Source of the DNA: Allotamlana fucoidanivorans
Lineage (GTDB): Bacteria > Bacteroidota > Bacteroidia > Flavobacteriales > Flavobacteriaceae
NCBI RefSeq assembly: GCF_045788535.1
Contig: NZ_CP074074.1
Coordinates: forward strand, 2,232,001 to 2,296,000
DNA length: 64,000 nucleotides
Reading direction: 5' to 3'
Shown here: positions 16,457 to 25,803 of the stretch, in pieces
Position numbering within the stretch: position 1 is the first letter of the stretch
Layout of the letters: every line of letters begins with the position of its first letter
Notes under the pieces: generated by a model
The model's database searches: none
What the model was told of the DNA's origin: nothing
The model's input: only the letters and a program-made list of their open reading frames with translations
Program-made: the position numbers and the translations under genes

Positions 16457-19400
16457 ATGAAAAAAAACAAACGATTAAAGAATGTATTCTTTTTATTGCT
16501 AGTGTTTTGTGCTGTACTTTCTACTAGTGCGCAGCAAACCACAGTAAGTGGTATGGTTACATCGACTACAGACGGGATGTCACTTCCGGGAGTTAATGTT
16601 ATTATTAAGGGTACACAATCAGGAACATCAACCGATTTTGATGGTAATTTTAGCATCGATACAGAAATAGGTTCTGTGCTTGTGTTCACGTATATTGGTT
16701 ATATGGCACAAGAGGTTACTGTTGGCAATTCTAACACTATTAATGTAGTGTTAACTGAAGATGTAAGTGCTCTAGATGAAGTTGTGGTTGTTGGGTATGG
16801 TGCAGCCAAGCGTAGTGACTTAACGGGTTCGGTGTCATCTGTAAAGGCTGAACAACTAAGCGCTTTTCCTGTTTTAGATGCGCAACAGGCTCTACAAGGT
16901 CGCGCGGCAGGGGTGTCTGTTCAGTCCAATAATGGTGGTGAGCCAGGAGCGCCTATTAATGTTACCATTAGGGGTAATACATCAATTGGTGCAAGTAGTG
17001 CGCCACTAGTTGTTGTTGATGGTTTTGTGGGGGGCACATATCCACAACCACAAGATATTGCTTCTGTTGAAGTGTTAAAAGATGCTTCGGCAACAGCCAT
17101 TTATGGTTCTCGAGGGGCTAATGGGGTTATTATGGTAACCACCAAAAAAGGTAAAAAAGGGAGAATGACAGTTGAGTTAAATACAAATTACACTGTTCAA
17201 TCTGTCTCTAATACTATTGAGCTTTTAAATGCCGATGAGTTTGCAGCTTATCAACAGCAAATAAATTCAAACTACCAACAAGGACCTGCAAGAACAGATT
17301 GGCAAGATTTAATTTATCAAAATGGTCACACGTCAAATCATCAATTGTCGTTCTCAGGTGGGTCTGATAAAATTAACTATTACATTTCAGGAAACTATTT
17401 TGATCAAAAAGGAATTGTTGTTAATTCTGGGTTTGAGCGTTTTTCGTTTTTAAGCAATGTTGACGCTGATATTACCGATAAACTTAAAGTAGGGTTTAAT
17501 GCCTTTGGAAGTCGCAGTACAAAAGACGGTGTTTCTACACAAGCCAATTCTGGAGGTCGAGGTAGCGGAGATGTTATATCTATTGCTTACCGATTTGCTC
17601 CCGATTTAGGAATAACTGATGAAAATGGAAATTACACTTTTAACTCAGTTGGTGATGATGTAGATAATCCTTTTGCTATAGCTACACAAACTCAAGATCG
17701 AACAACAACAGATCGCTACAGAGCAAATTTTTACGGACAATATGAAATTATTGAGGGCTTATCCTTTAAAACTACCTTTGGCTGGGCCACTCGTAATGAA
17801 GGTAGGGGAAGATTTCAACCATCTACTTTAATTACAACTGCTGGAGCTCAAGGTGGTATTGGCTCTTATCAGACTTTGAAAAATTCAAACATACTTTCCG
17901 AGAACTATCTTACCTATACTACCGAACTTGGTAAAGGTAATTTCACAGCTTTATTGGGGTATTCATTCCAAAAAGACAAAACAGAAACTGCATTTGCAGG
18001 TGCACAAGGTTTTGTAAGTAATAGTGTCTCGTATTATGATTTAGGTGGTGGTGCAGTGCCTTTGTTTCCTCAGTCTTCATTGTCTGAATTCGAATTACAA
18101 TCGATTTACGGACGATTAAATTATGATTGGGATGATAAGTATTTAATCACACTCACAGGCCGTCGTGATGGCGCTTCAAATTTCGCTAAAAATGAGAAAT
18201 ATGCTTTTTTCCCGTCAGGAGCTTTAGGCTGGAAAGTGTCCAATGAAAATTTCTTAAAAGAAAATAATACTATCAATAACCTTAAATTAAGATACAGTTA
18301 CGGGGTTACGGGTAATCCATCTATTGCACCATACCAATCTTTAGCTAGTTACCAGCCCATTTATGCGGTTACTGGTGGTGAAACAGTCAATGCCGTGGTT
18401 CCGCTTCAATTGGCTAACCCAGACTTAAAATGGGAATCTTCGTATCAATCTAACTTGGGGGTTGATTTGGGTTTATGGAAAAATAGATTGTCTTTATCTG
18501 TGGACGTGTATAATATTAACACCAAAGACTTAATTTTAGGTGACAGTTCGGTACCTGAATACACCGGATTTTTGAGGCTGGAAGCCTTGAAAAATATTGG
18601 AGAAATGAATAATAAAGGGGTGGAAATTGTGCTAACAAGTAAAAACATTGCTAATGATAACTTTTCTTGGACAACCGATTTTAATTGGTCAAGAAACCGA
18701 AATACAATTAAAACATTAGTAGGAGAACAAGACATATTTTTAAATTCAGCACCCGGACATTTTTTATTAAGTGAAACACATATTTTACGTGAAGGTGAGC
18801 CGGTGGGGCAGTTCTTTGGTTATGAGTATAAAGGTGTATACCAAGGTGGTGATTTACCAGCAGGCACCGCAACTTTTGGTGGAGCAGAGTCTGGAGCAGG
18901 TAACGAATTGTTTACTGATATTGATGGTGATGGGGCTATTACAACAGCAGACAGAAAAATTATTGGAGATCCTAATAAAGACTGGACGGCTGGTTTTAAT
19001 AACACCTTAAGATACAAAAACTTCGATCTAAATGTTTTCTTTCAGGGAGCCGCAGGGGGCGATATTTATAGCTATACTTTATCTGAATTGGCCTCGGGTA
19101 GTTCTAATGCTACTAAAGAGGCTTTAAATGCTTGGACCCCCGGTAATCCTTCTAACGTTCCATCGGTTGCCGTAAGAGAAAAACGTATATCTTCAAGATT
19201 TGTATATGATGGCAGTTATATCAGATTACGAAATCTTGCCTTAGGGTATAACTTTCCAAGTACGCTTGTAAAAAAAATAGGAATGCAAAGTGCACGCGTT
19301 TCTGTGAGTGGTCAGAATTTATGGACCATAACCGACTATCCGGGTACAGATCCAGAGGTAAGCTACAGAAGTTCAGGTGGACAAAATAGTAATGTAAATC

Positions 19401-19468
19401 AAGGGTTTGATTATGGTAATTATCCTAATGTGGAGTCGGTTACTTTTAGTCTTAATCTTAAGTTTTAA
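16457..19468 (+). CDS. SusC/RagA-family TonB-linked outer-membrane transporter
   Basis: A 1003-residue outer-membrane importer of oligosaccharides, working with the SusD lipoprotein and TonB-ExbBD. It has a signal peptide ('VFFLLLVFCAVLSTSAQQ'), a CarboxypepD_reg-like domain (about 28-110, 'VSGMVTSTTDGMSLPGVNVI'), the family mark 'LDEVVVVGYGAAKRSDLTGSV', a plug domain ('VLDAQQALQGRAAGVSVQSN', 'VEVLKDASATAIYGSRGANG') and a beta-barrel ending in an aromatic-rich strand ('VESVTFSLNLKF'). SusD starts 12-42 bp downstream, depending on its start codon, so the two form one operon, probably activated by the upstream HTCS. Confidence 0.96.
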   Translation: MKKNKRLKNVFFLLLVFCAVLSTSAQQTTVSGMVTSTTDGMSLPGVNVIIKGTQSGTSTDFDGNFSIDTEIGSVLVFTYIGYMAQEVTVGNSNTINVVLTEDVSALDEVVVVGYGAAKRSDLTGSVSSVKAEQLSAFPVLDAQQALQGRAAGVSVQSNNGGEPGAPINVTIRGNTSIGASSAPLVVVDGFVGGTYPQPQDIASVEVLKDASATAIYGSRGANGVIMVTTKKGKKGRMTVELNTNYTVQSVSNTIELLNADEFAAYQQQINSNYQQGPARTDWQDLIYQNGHTSNHQLSFSGGSDKINYYISGNYFDQKGIVVNSGFERFSFLSNVDADITDKLKVGFNAFGSRSTKDGVSTQANSGGRGSGDVISIAYRFAPDLGITDENGNYTFNSVGDDVDNPFAIATQTQDRTTTDRYRANFYGQYEIIEGLSFKTTFGWATRNEGRGRFQPSTLITTAGAQGGIGSYQTLKNSNILSENYLTYTTELGKGNFTALLGYSFQKDKTETAFAGAQGFVSNSVSYYDLGGGAVPLFPQSSLSEFELQSIYGRLNYDWDDKYLITLTGRRDGASNFAKNEKYAFFPSGALGWKVSNENFLKENNTINNLKLRYSYGVTGNPSIAPYQSLASYQPIYAVTGGETVNAVVPLQLANPDLKWESSYQSNLGVDLGLWKNRLSLSVDVYNINTKDLILGDSSVPEYTGFLRLEALKNIGEMNNKGVEIVLTSKNIANDNFSWTTDFNWSRNRNTIKTLVGEQDIFLNSAPGHFLLSETHILREGEPVGQFFGYEYKGVYQGGDLPAGTATFGGAESGAGNELFTDIDGDGAITTADRKIIGDPNKDWTAGFNNTLRYKNFDLNVFFQGAAGGDIYSYTLSELASGSSNATKEALNAWTPGNPSNVPSVAVREKRISSRFVYDGSYIRLRNLALGYNFPSTLVKKIGMQSARVSVSGQNLWTITDYPGTDPEVSYRSSGGQNSNVNQGFDYGNYPNVESVTFSLNLKF

Positions 19469-19510
19469 AACTGATTGATTATGAATGTTTTAAATGCAAA
19501 ATATCAAAAA

Positions 19511-21031
19511 ATGAAAAATATAAAATATATATTCATATTGACGCTAGTGTCAATAGTAGGGTGCTCAGATTTAGAGGAAAACCCGATATCTGTACTTTCG
19601 CCTGATGGATTCTATCAATCATCCAGAGATGTGCAAACCACCATTAATGGATGCTATGGTAATATGACCGAGGAAGCTTTTTGGGGTAGAAAATTGTCTT
19701 TACCACTTATGCTAAGAAGTGATATGGTTGGTATTGGTGATGTAGGTACGGCCTCAAGGCGTATTGATCATGATAATTTTACCGTGAATGCTGATAACGG
19801 TATGATTACAGCCTTTTGGCCAAGAACATATCAAATTATAGCAGGAGCTAATGAAGCTATTGCTGGTGCATCTAAAATTTCTGAGTCTGAAGATATTTTA
19901 AATCCGATTACAGCTCAGGCGTATTTTGTGAGAGCTTACACCTATTTTCATTTAGTAAGATTGTTTGGTGATATTCCATACATTGACAACCCTGTGGATA
20001 ATATCGAGGCGGCAAAGAACATATCAAAAACACCAGCTACTGAGGTTTATACCAAGATTATTGCCGATTTAGAATATGCTAAACAATGGTTGCCCGACGT
20101 ACAATCGTCTAGATCATTACCTTCAAAAGCTACTGCAGCTGGCTATCTGGCATTAGTACATTTAACGATGAATGAGTTTGATAAAGCATACACCGAAGCA
20201 AAATTTGTTATTGATAATGAAAGCCGATTTGATTTGGTATTAGCGGATGATTTTCAAGACTTATTTGATGCAACAAAACAAGATGGTTTAAAGGAGTCAC
20301 TTTTTGAGATTGATTATAATGGGTTTAGAGATGGAAATTACGGTACAGATTATCAGCCTGCTCTAACAGGAATTAGAGCTAATCAACGTGGAGATATTGG
20401 TGGCGGATGGTCTGTAGCCGTTCCTAATGTTGAAGTATATAACCGTTGGGACGGAAGAGATTACAGAAAAGCCGTTAGTTTAGATACTACTGCTGTTTTT
20501 GCAGGCGTTGAAGAGCCTTTTATGAACTTTCCAAATTTCGATTCAAGAAACATAGCAAGTCCATATATAGCAAAATATACCAGATTAATTGGACTAAGTG
20601 CGCAAGGTAATGGAAGAGCATCACAATTAAATTATGCTCAATTAAGATATGCAGAAGTCCTCTTGATAGCGGCTGAGGCATTAAATGAAATCAATCCAGG
20701 TTCTGCTGAGGCTGACGGATATATAAACCGTGTAAGAGCTAGAGCCAGAAATCAAGCAGGAACTATTACAGTATTTCCAGCCGATGTAACACCAGGAATG
20801 TCTCAAGAAGCCTTTAGAGATATGGTGCTTGAAGAGCGTAAATGGGAGTTGGCTTTTGAGTGCAAGCGTTGGTATGACATTAAAAGACGTCAATTAGGTG
20901 ATGAGGTGTTTAGTGCCAGTGGTATAGAGCAGCGCCCTAACTTTTCTGCCTCAAGAGATTATTTGTTGCCATTACCAAGTGATGAATTACTGCGTAACTC
21001 TAATTTAGAACCCAATAATCCTGGATACTAA
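19511..21031 (+). CDS. SusD/RagB-family surface glycan-binding lipoprotein
   Basis: A surface lipoprotein that caps SusC and hands it oligosaccharides. The family marks are the N-terminal 'LEENPISVLSPDGFYQSSRD', TPR-like helices ('AQAYFVRAYTYFHLVRLFGD') and the C-terminal 'RKWELAFECKRWYDIKRR'. The frame can begin at TTG 19475 or ATG 19481, but ATG 19511 gives a clean lipoprotein signal, 'MKNIKYIFILTLVSIVGC', with lipobox IVGC, so it is preferred. Ligand specificity cannot be inferred. GH88 starts 9 bp after its stop. Confidence 0.95.
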   Translation: MKNIKYIFILTLVSIVGCSDLEENPISVLSPDGFYQSSRDVQTTINGCYGNMTEEAFWGRKLSLPLMLRSDMVGIGDVGTASRRIDHDNFTVNADNGMITAFWPRTYQIIAGANEAIAGASKISESEDILNPITAQAYFVRAYTYFHLVRLFGDIPYIDNPVDNIEAAKNISKTPATEVYTKIIADLEYAKQWLPDVQSSRSLPSKATAAGYLALVHLTMNEFDKAYTEAKFVIDNESRFDLVLADDFQDLFDATKQDGLKESLFEIDYNGFRDGNYGTDYQPALTGIRANQRGDIGGGWSVAVPNVEVYNRWDGRDYRKAVSLDTTAVFAGVEEPFMNFPNFDSRNIASPYIAKYTRLIGLSAQGNGRASQLNYAQLRYAEVLLIAAEALNEINPGSAEADGYINRVRARARNQAGTITVFPADVTPGMSQEAFRDMVLEERKWELAFECKRWYDIKRRQLGDEVFSASGIEQRPNFSASRDYLLPLPSDELLRNSNLEPNNPGY

Positions 21032-21040
21032 TTTTGAAAT

Positions 21041-22237
21041 ATGAACAGAACTAATTTGATTATTTTCATTCTTGGATTTACATGCATAGTAGCGTGTAAA
21101 TCCAAGGAAGAAAATAAGGCTTCAGAACCAACTACGGATGTTGAGGCTTTACTAAAAAACCGATATGCAATGCTTGCTGCTTATAAAGCTATTGCGAATG
21201 CATTTCCAAGAAGCTACAATCATAAAACCAAAACAATTCATAAAGTGCCTTCTAAAGATTGGACTAGTGGATTTTTTCCAGGAAATCTGTGGCAGATTTA
21301 TGAGATCACAGGTGACGAAACCTTCATGGAAAAAGCAAAAGTTTGGACGGCTTTGGTAGAAAAAGAAAAGCGCAATGGCGGAACCCACGATATGGGTTTT
21401 AAAATTTATTGCAGCTTTGGTAATGGTTTGAAGCACACAGATTCAGTACACTATAAACAAGTAATAATTGAAAGTGCTAAAACCCTAAGCACTCGATATG
21501 ATGAAAAAATAGGGAGTATACGGTCTTGGGATTTTAATTCAGATACATGGCAGTTTCCAGTAATTATTGACAATATGATGAATTTAGAATTGCTTTTTGA
21601 GGCCACTAAATTATCAGGTGATAGTTTGTATCATGACATTGCTTTTAAACACGCTGAAACTACCATGAAAAATCACTTTAGACCAGACAACAGTACCTGG
21701 CATGTTTTAGATTATGATACCATTTCTGGTCAAGTAAGAGCGCGGGTAACACATCAAGGTATTCATGACGACTCTGCGTGGGCTCGTGGACAAGCCTGGG
21801 CTATAAATGGGTTTGTAATGGTGTATCGATACACGAAAGACGAACGTTTTTTAAACAGAGCAAAAGCAACAGCCAATTATTTTATTAATCATAAACATTT
21901 ACCAGAAGATGGTATTCCGTATTGGGATTTTGATGCCCCTAACATACCCAATGAATCTCGTGATGTTTCGGCAGCGGTCATTGTGGCTTCTGGTTTGGTA
22001 GAGTTGTATCAATACACCCATGATGATGCCTATATAAACTATAGTAGACAGGTGGTTAATAGTTTAAAATCAGAACAATATATACTGCCGGCCGATTTAG
22101 ATATCCCCTTTATTCTTGATCATAGTTTTGGTGATTGGTCACATAAAATGGAAATGGATGAGCCTATTGTTTATGGTGATTATTATTTTTTACAAACCAT
22201 ACTTCGTTTAAAGAATTTAGAAACTCAGAATCCATGA
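21041..22237 (+). CDS. GH88 unsaturated glucuronyl hydrolase, lipoprotein
   Basis: Removes the 4,5-unsaturated uronic acid left at the non-reducing end by polysaccharide lyases; the freed sugar rearranges to 5-keto-4-deoxyuronate. It is 398 residues with a lipoprotein signal ('FILGFTCIVAC', Cys19) and an (alpha/alpha)6 barrel. The two catalytic Asp residues of characterised GH88 enzymes match D117 in 'GGTHDMGF' and D177 in 'VIIDNMMNLEL'. Further marks are 'DDSAWARGQAWAINGF' and 'RDVSAAVIVASGL'. Sitting directly behind susCD, it implies that the imported oligosaccharides are lyase products. GH105 is the related alternative, but 'DDSAWARGQAW' and the size favour GH88. Confidence 0.93.
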   Translation: MNRTNLIIFILGFTCIVACKSKEENKASEPTTDVEALLKNRYAMLAAYKAIANAFPRSYNHKTKTIHKVPSKDWTSGFFPGNLWQIYEITGDETFMEKAKVWTALVEKEKRNGGTHDMGFKIYCSFGNGLKHTDSVHYKQVIIESAKTLSTRYDEKIGSIRSWDFNSDTWQFPVIIDNMMNLELLFEATKLSGDSLYHDIAFKHAETTMKNHFRPDNSTWHVLDYDTISGQVRARVTHQGIHDDSAWARGQAWAINGFVMVYRYTKDERFLNRAKATANYFINHKHLPEDGIPYWDFDAPNIPNESRDVSAAVIVASGLVELYQYTHDDAYINYSRQVVNSLKSEQYILPADLDIPFILDHSFGDWSHKMEMDEPIVYGDYYFLQTILRLKNLETQNP

Positions 22238-22248
22238 TGGATCAGGAT

Positions 22249-22277
22249 GGTTGAAAAACTTAATTAGAATATTTTTG
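22249..22277 (+). promoter_or_regulatory. Candidate promoter of the second GH2
   Basis: TATTTTTG (TAnnTTTG) at 22270-22277 with a TTG at 22251-22253 as a possible -33 element (spacing 16, rather short). An imperfect inverted repeat, GATGCA/TGCATC, follows at 22278-22300. The GH2 could therefore be transcribed alone as well as from the susCD operon. Confidence 0.4.
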
Positions 22278-22342
22278 ATGCACAACAAGGTTTTTGCATC
22301 TTGTTAATAAAAGCACTTAATTTTACATCCGTTATTAAAATA

Positions 22343-24754
22343 ATGAAATCAATTTTATATGTCATTACATTGGGATTTAGCATGCTATTGTCTTTGGGTT
22401 CTTTCGCTGCGAACAGTAACCCTTTAATTCGAAAAAGGACTAATATAAATTCCGATTGGGAGTATTTGGAGCGTGATGTTAAATCTCCAAAAGAAGCGCT
22501 CAGCCATTTCGATTGGGAAGAGATTGATTTACCGCACACGTGGAATGCTCTAGATGCAACCGATGTAACTCCCGGCTACAGACGCAGTGCAAGTTGGTAT
22601 AAAAAAGACATATTTATTGATAAGGTGAATAATAAACAGATATACCAACTATATTTTGAGGGTGTTAACATTACAAGCGCTGTTTATGTAAACGGTGATT
22701 ATGTTGGTGGTCATGTAGGTGGATATATTGGTTTTAGCGTGGATATATCAATGGTTGTACATAACGGGTATAATGAAGTGATGGTACGCGTTGATAATGG
22801 CTATAATCCTGAAGTTATTCCTTCTCAAAAAAGTGACTTTTTCATTTTTGGAGGTATCACGCGTGATGTTTGGTTGGAAGTATTACCAAAGCAGTATTTA
22901 TCTGATTTAAAAATTGAGACACCAAAGGTGTCAGATACTATGGCTTTGTTAAGAGCTAATGCTTTCTTAAAGGGTTATAACAAATCCAAAAAACAAGTAA
23001 TAAAGGCACTGTTAATAGATGCTGAAGGAAATACGGTGTCTGTCACCAAAGGAAAACTGAAAAAAAATAAGGTAGAGGTTCAGTTTAAAGCTATTCGCAA
23101 CCCTAAGTTATGGGATGTAGAAACCCCTTATTTATATACGCTTAAATTACAGTTGGAAGAGAATAATAAGCTCACCGATGAAGTTGTACAAAAAGTAGGG
23201 TTTAGATGGTTTGAATTTAAAGACTATGGTGCGTTTTATTTAAATGGTAAACGTGTGTTGTTAAGAGGAACACACAGGCATGAAGAGCACGCCGGTGTGG
23301 GAGCAGCTATGAGTAATGCTCAACATAAAGCAGACATGGAGCTCATTAAGGAAATGGGGGCTAATTTTGTAAGATTAGCACATTATCCGCAAGACCCAGA
23401 GGTGTATAAAGCCTGTGATGAATTAGGGTTGTTAGTTTGGGATGAATTGCCCTGGTGTCGTGGTGGAGTTGGTAATGAAGCCTGGAAAAAGAACACCAAG
23501 AAAATGCTTCAAGAAATTATAAATCAAAATTATAACCATCCGTCCATTATTCTTTGGTCTTTAGGGAATGAAATTTATTGGTTACCCGATTTTGAAGGAG
23601 GAGGAGATATAGGGGCTATGAATGCCTATTTACAGGAATTAAATGATTACGCTCATGAGCTCGATCCTTCAAGAAAGACAGCGATAAGAAAGTATTATGA
23701 AGGAGCTCATATTGTTGATGTATTTTCGCCTTCAATATGGTCAGGTTGGTATTCTGGAAGTTATAAAAGCTATCAGAAAGCTATTGATACCTATAAAGCG
23801 CAATACCCACACTTTTTACATGCTGAATATGGTGGGTCAAGTCATGTTGGACGTCATACAGAGAATCCCATTACGGGCGAAGGAAAAATTGAATCTGATG
23901 GCTGGGAAGAAGCCATTGTGCAAACCGATGTGGCCAATATAGCTCAAATTGGCGATTGGAGTGAAAATTATATTGTTGATTTATTTGATTGGCATTTAAG
24001 AATTTCTGAGAATGATTCAACATTTGTAGGGAATGTGCAATGGGCATTTAAAGATTTTGGTACACCCCTAAGGCCTGAAAATGCCATACCTTATATGAAT
24101 CAAAAAGGATTGGTAGATCGCGCGGGAAACCCCAAAGATGCCTTTTATGTATTTAAAAGTTATTGGAGTACGTCACCATTCGTGTATATAGAATCGCATA
24201 CCTGGACAGAGCGTCAAGGGCCTAAAGGAAAAAAGCGGTCGGTTAGTGTTTATAGTAATTGTCCCGAGGTTGAACTATTTCTTAATGGCGAAAGTTTGGG
24301 GGTAAAACAACGTGATATAAAACAATTTCCTGCTGCTGGACTGAGCTGGGATATAAATTTTAAGGAAGGCGATAATACGTTAAGGGCTATTGGTGTTACT
24401 GAAACAAGTAATCCTGAGGATGAGTTAACTGTAAACTACAGATATGTTAAAAGTGGGAAAGCTCGTGCCTTGACTTTAGGTTATGAGCAACTTGAAAATG
24501 GAAATTATTTAGTAACAGCTACGGCTGTTGATGCTGACGGATTACGCTGTTTAGACTATGAGAAGCGGGTTTATTTTCAATGCTTAAATGGAGGAGAAGT
24601 CATGAAAAGTTTAGGAACACCAACTGGTAGCGAAGTTATTGAAATGGCCAATGGGAGAGCATCTATTGAAGTTAAAAGAGTGTCAAAAAGTAAACCTTTA
24701 AAAATGATGGTGCTAAACCAAAGTTTTAAAGGGACTTATTTAAACATTGAATAA
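22343..24754 (+). CDS. Glycoside hydrolase family 2 (beta-galactosidase-type), exported
   Basis: A second GH2 exo-glycosidase, 803 residues from ATG 22343. A longer frame begins at a TTG (22301), but 'MKSILYVITLGFSMLLSLGS' is a proper signal peptide. Domains: jelly roll ('ASWYKKDIFI', 'VYVNGDYVGGHVGGY'), Ig-like, TIM barrel ('VLLRGTHRHEEH', 'GANFVRLAHYPQ') and C-terminal Ig-like domains. Counted from the ATG, the acid/base is E410 in 'WSLGNEIYW' and the nucleophile E495 in 'LHAEYGG', both canonical. It probably removes a beta-linked galactose or similar residue once GH88 has exposed it. It is not a close copy of the GH2 at 5740, whose motifs differ. A convergent terminator closes the locus. 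Confidence 0.92.
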   Translation: MKSILYVITLGFSMLLSLGSFAANSNPLIRKRTNINSDWEYLERDVKSPKEALSHFDWEEIDLPHTWNALDATDVTPGYRRSASWYKKDIFIDKVNNKQIYQLYFEGVNITSAVYVNGDYVGGHVGGYIGFSVDISMVVHNGYNEVMVRVDNGYNPEVIPSQKSDFFIFGGITRDVWLEVLPKQYLSDLKIETPKVSDTMALLRANAFLKGYNKSKKQVIKALLIDAEGNTVSVTKGKLKKNKVEVQFKAIRNPKLWDVETPYLYTLKLQLEENNKLTDEVVQKVGFRWFEFKDYGAFYLNGKRVLLRGTHRHEEHAGVGAAMSNAQHKADMELIKEMGANFVRLAHYPQDPEVYKACDELGLLVWDELPWCRGGVGNEAWKKNTKKMLQEIINQNYNHPSIILWSLGNEIYWLPDFEGGGDIGAMNAYLQELNDYAHELDPSRKTAIRKYYEGAHIVDVFSPSIWSGWYSGSYKSYQKAIDTYKAQYPHFLHAEYGGSSHVGRHTENPITGEGKIESDGWEEAIVQTDVANIAQIGDWSENYIVDLFDWHLRISENDSTFVGNVQWAFKDFGTPLRPENAIPYMNQKGLVDRAGNPKDAFYVFKSYWSTSPFVYIESHTWTERQGPKGKKRSVSVYSNCPEVELFLNGESLGVKQRDIKQFPAAGLSWDINFKEGDNTLRAIGVTETSNPEDELTVNYRYVKSGKARALTLGYEQLENGNYLVTATAVDADGLRCLDYEKRVYFQCLNGGEVMKSLGTPTGSEVIEMANGRASIEVKRVSKSKPLKMMVLNQSFKGTYLNIE

Positions 24755-24838
24755 ATTTTGAGTTTGTTTTTATAGTTGTTTAACCAAGGTTCAATAGAAT
24801 ATTGGTTGATTTTCGAGTAGTTTGGTTTTAGTTGTTAC

Positions 24839-24866
24839 ATAGCATATCTAATTTTAGATATGCTAT
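24839..24866. terminator. Bidirectional terminator at the right end of the PUL
   Basis: A perfect 12-bp stem, ATAGCATATCTA / TAGATATGCTAT, with a 4-base loop, T-rich on the right. It lies between the convergent GH2 and DUF2807 genes and overlaps the last codons of the latter. Confidence 0.75.
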
Positions 24867-25699
24867 TTCTCTTTCTTTTGAAGCTTAGAAGTACCAGTGA
24901 GTTTATTAATAGTAATTTTTGGGTTTTCGTACAGGTAAATACCGCTGGTACCAGATGCTTCAATGGTAATGTTTTCTAGTACTTCAAGATAGGCATCACT
25001 ATTCATATCACAAATAATATTACACGTGTTTATAGTAAAGTTTTTACCATCAAATTCAGTGGTATTGTCTAAGTCTATAATAGCCATATCGCATGCACCT
25101 TCAATGGTGCTAGTAGCACGCTGAAATTGCGTAACAGCGCATTGTGCACTATTAACTAAGGCTTCTAATTTTGAATAGCCGTTTAAAAGGGCTGTGAAAT
25201 TTTTACTGGTTACGTTGAGTTTTACAGTGCTTTTATCGTCACTCTCTAAATTAAATTGATCAGATTTAACGGTTAGTCCTACTTTTGAAGTTCCTTTAAC
25301 TTTCAGATTAAAATGCTTCGCATCCAATGTGACTAATGATAACACTTCAGCTTTATCATTGGTTTCAATACTTTTTAAGGCTTCATTGTATTTTACCTTT
25401 ATATTCAGCCTTTTTTTTGAAGTGATTTTTGCTGCTTTTCTAAAACTAAGCACGCTATCAATAACCTCAAAAACAATAATATCATGAAGGTTTTCATCGG
25501 TTTCTATTTCAACCTCGGGTGTTCTACTATAAATTATTTCTACATTGAAATCGTCATCTAGTATGAGGGTGTGAAACGGACTTAACTCGGTATTTTGAGT
25601 GCTAACCATTCTATTACCTTTTACTTTTTCTGTTTTTTGTGCCTGCATATTTAAATGGCAAATAGAAAAGAAGGCCAGAAGTAAAGAAATTTTTCTCAT
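24863..25699 (-). CDS. DUF2807 (GIN-domain) exported protein
   Basis: A 278-residue exported protein with signal peptide 'MRKISLLLAFFSICHLNMQAQ'. The body is a repeating beta pattern typical of the DUF2807 'head GIN' fold, a right-handed beta-helix-like domain: 'FHTLILDDDFNVEIIYS', 'VEIETDENLHDIIVFEV', 'LNIKVKYNEALKSIETND'. Function is unknown for the family; the adhesin-head name is only a database label. It follows a second DUF2807 gene on the same strand (104-bp gap) and belongs to the PadR-PspC group. Confidence 0.8.
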   Translation of the reverse strand: MRKISLLLAFFSICHLNMQAQKTEKVKGNRMVSTQNTELSPFHTLILDDDFNVEIIYSRTPEVEIETDENLHDIIVFEVIDSVLSFRKAAKITSKKRLNIKVKYNEALKSIETNDKAEVLSLVTLDAKHFNLKVKGTSKVGLTVKSDQFNLESDDKSTVKLNVTSKNFTALLNGYSKLEALVNSAQCAVTQFQRATSTIEGACDMAIIDLDNTTEFDGKNFTINTCNIICDMNSDAYLEVLENITIEASGTSGIYLYENPKITINKLTGTSKLQKKEK

Positions 25700-25803
25700 A
25701 CTATAATTGGATTAATTATAAGGTCAATATACAAAAAAGCCATTTCAAACCTTCTAATTGATTGAAATGACTTATATGATTAGTTGACAGCTAGAACTTT
25801 TTG

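Noticed and set aside
19475..19510. Earlier TTG/ATG starts for SusD
   Set aside because: The lipoprotein signal begins at the ATG at 19511; the extra residues would spoil the n-region.
24782..24807. Inverted repeat AACCAA/TTGGTT after the second GH2
   Set aside because: Short, with a 14-base loop, and next to a far stronger terminator; not worth a separate site.
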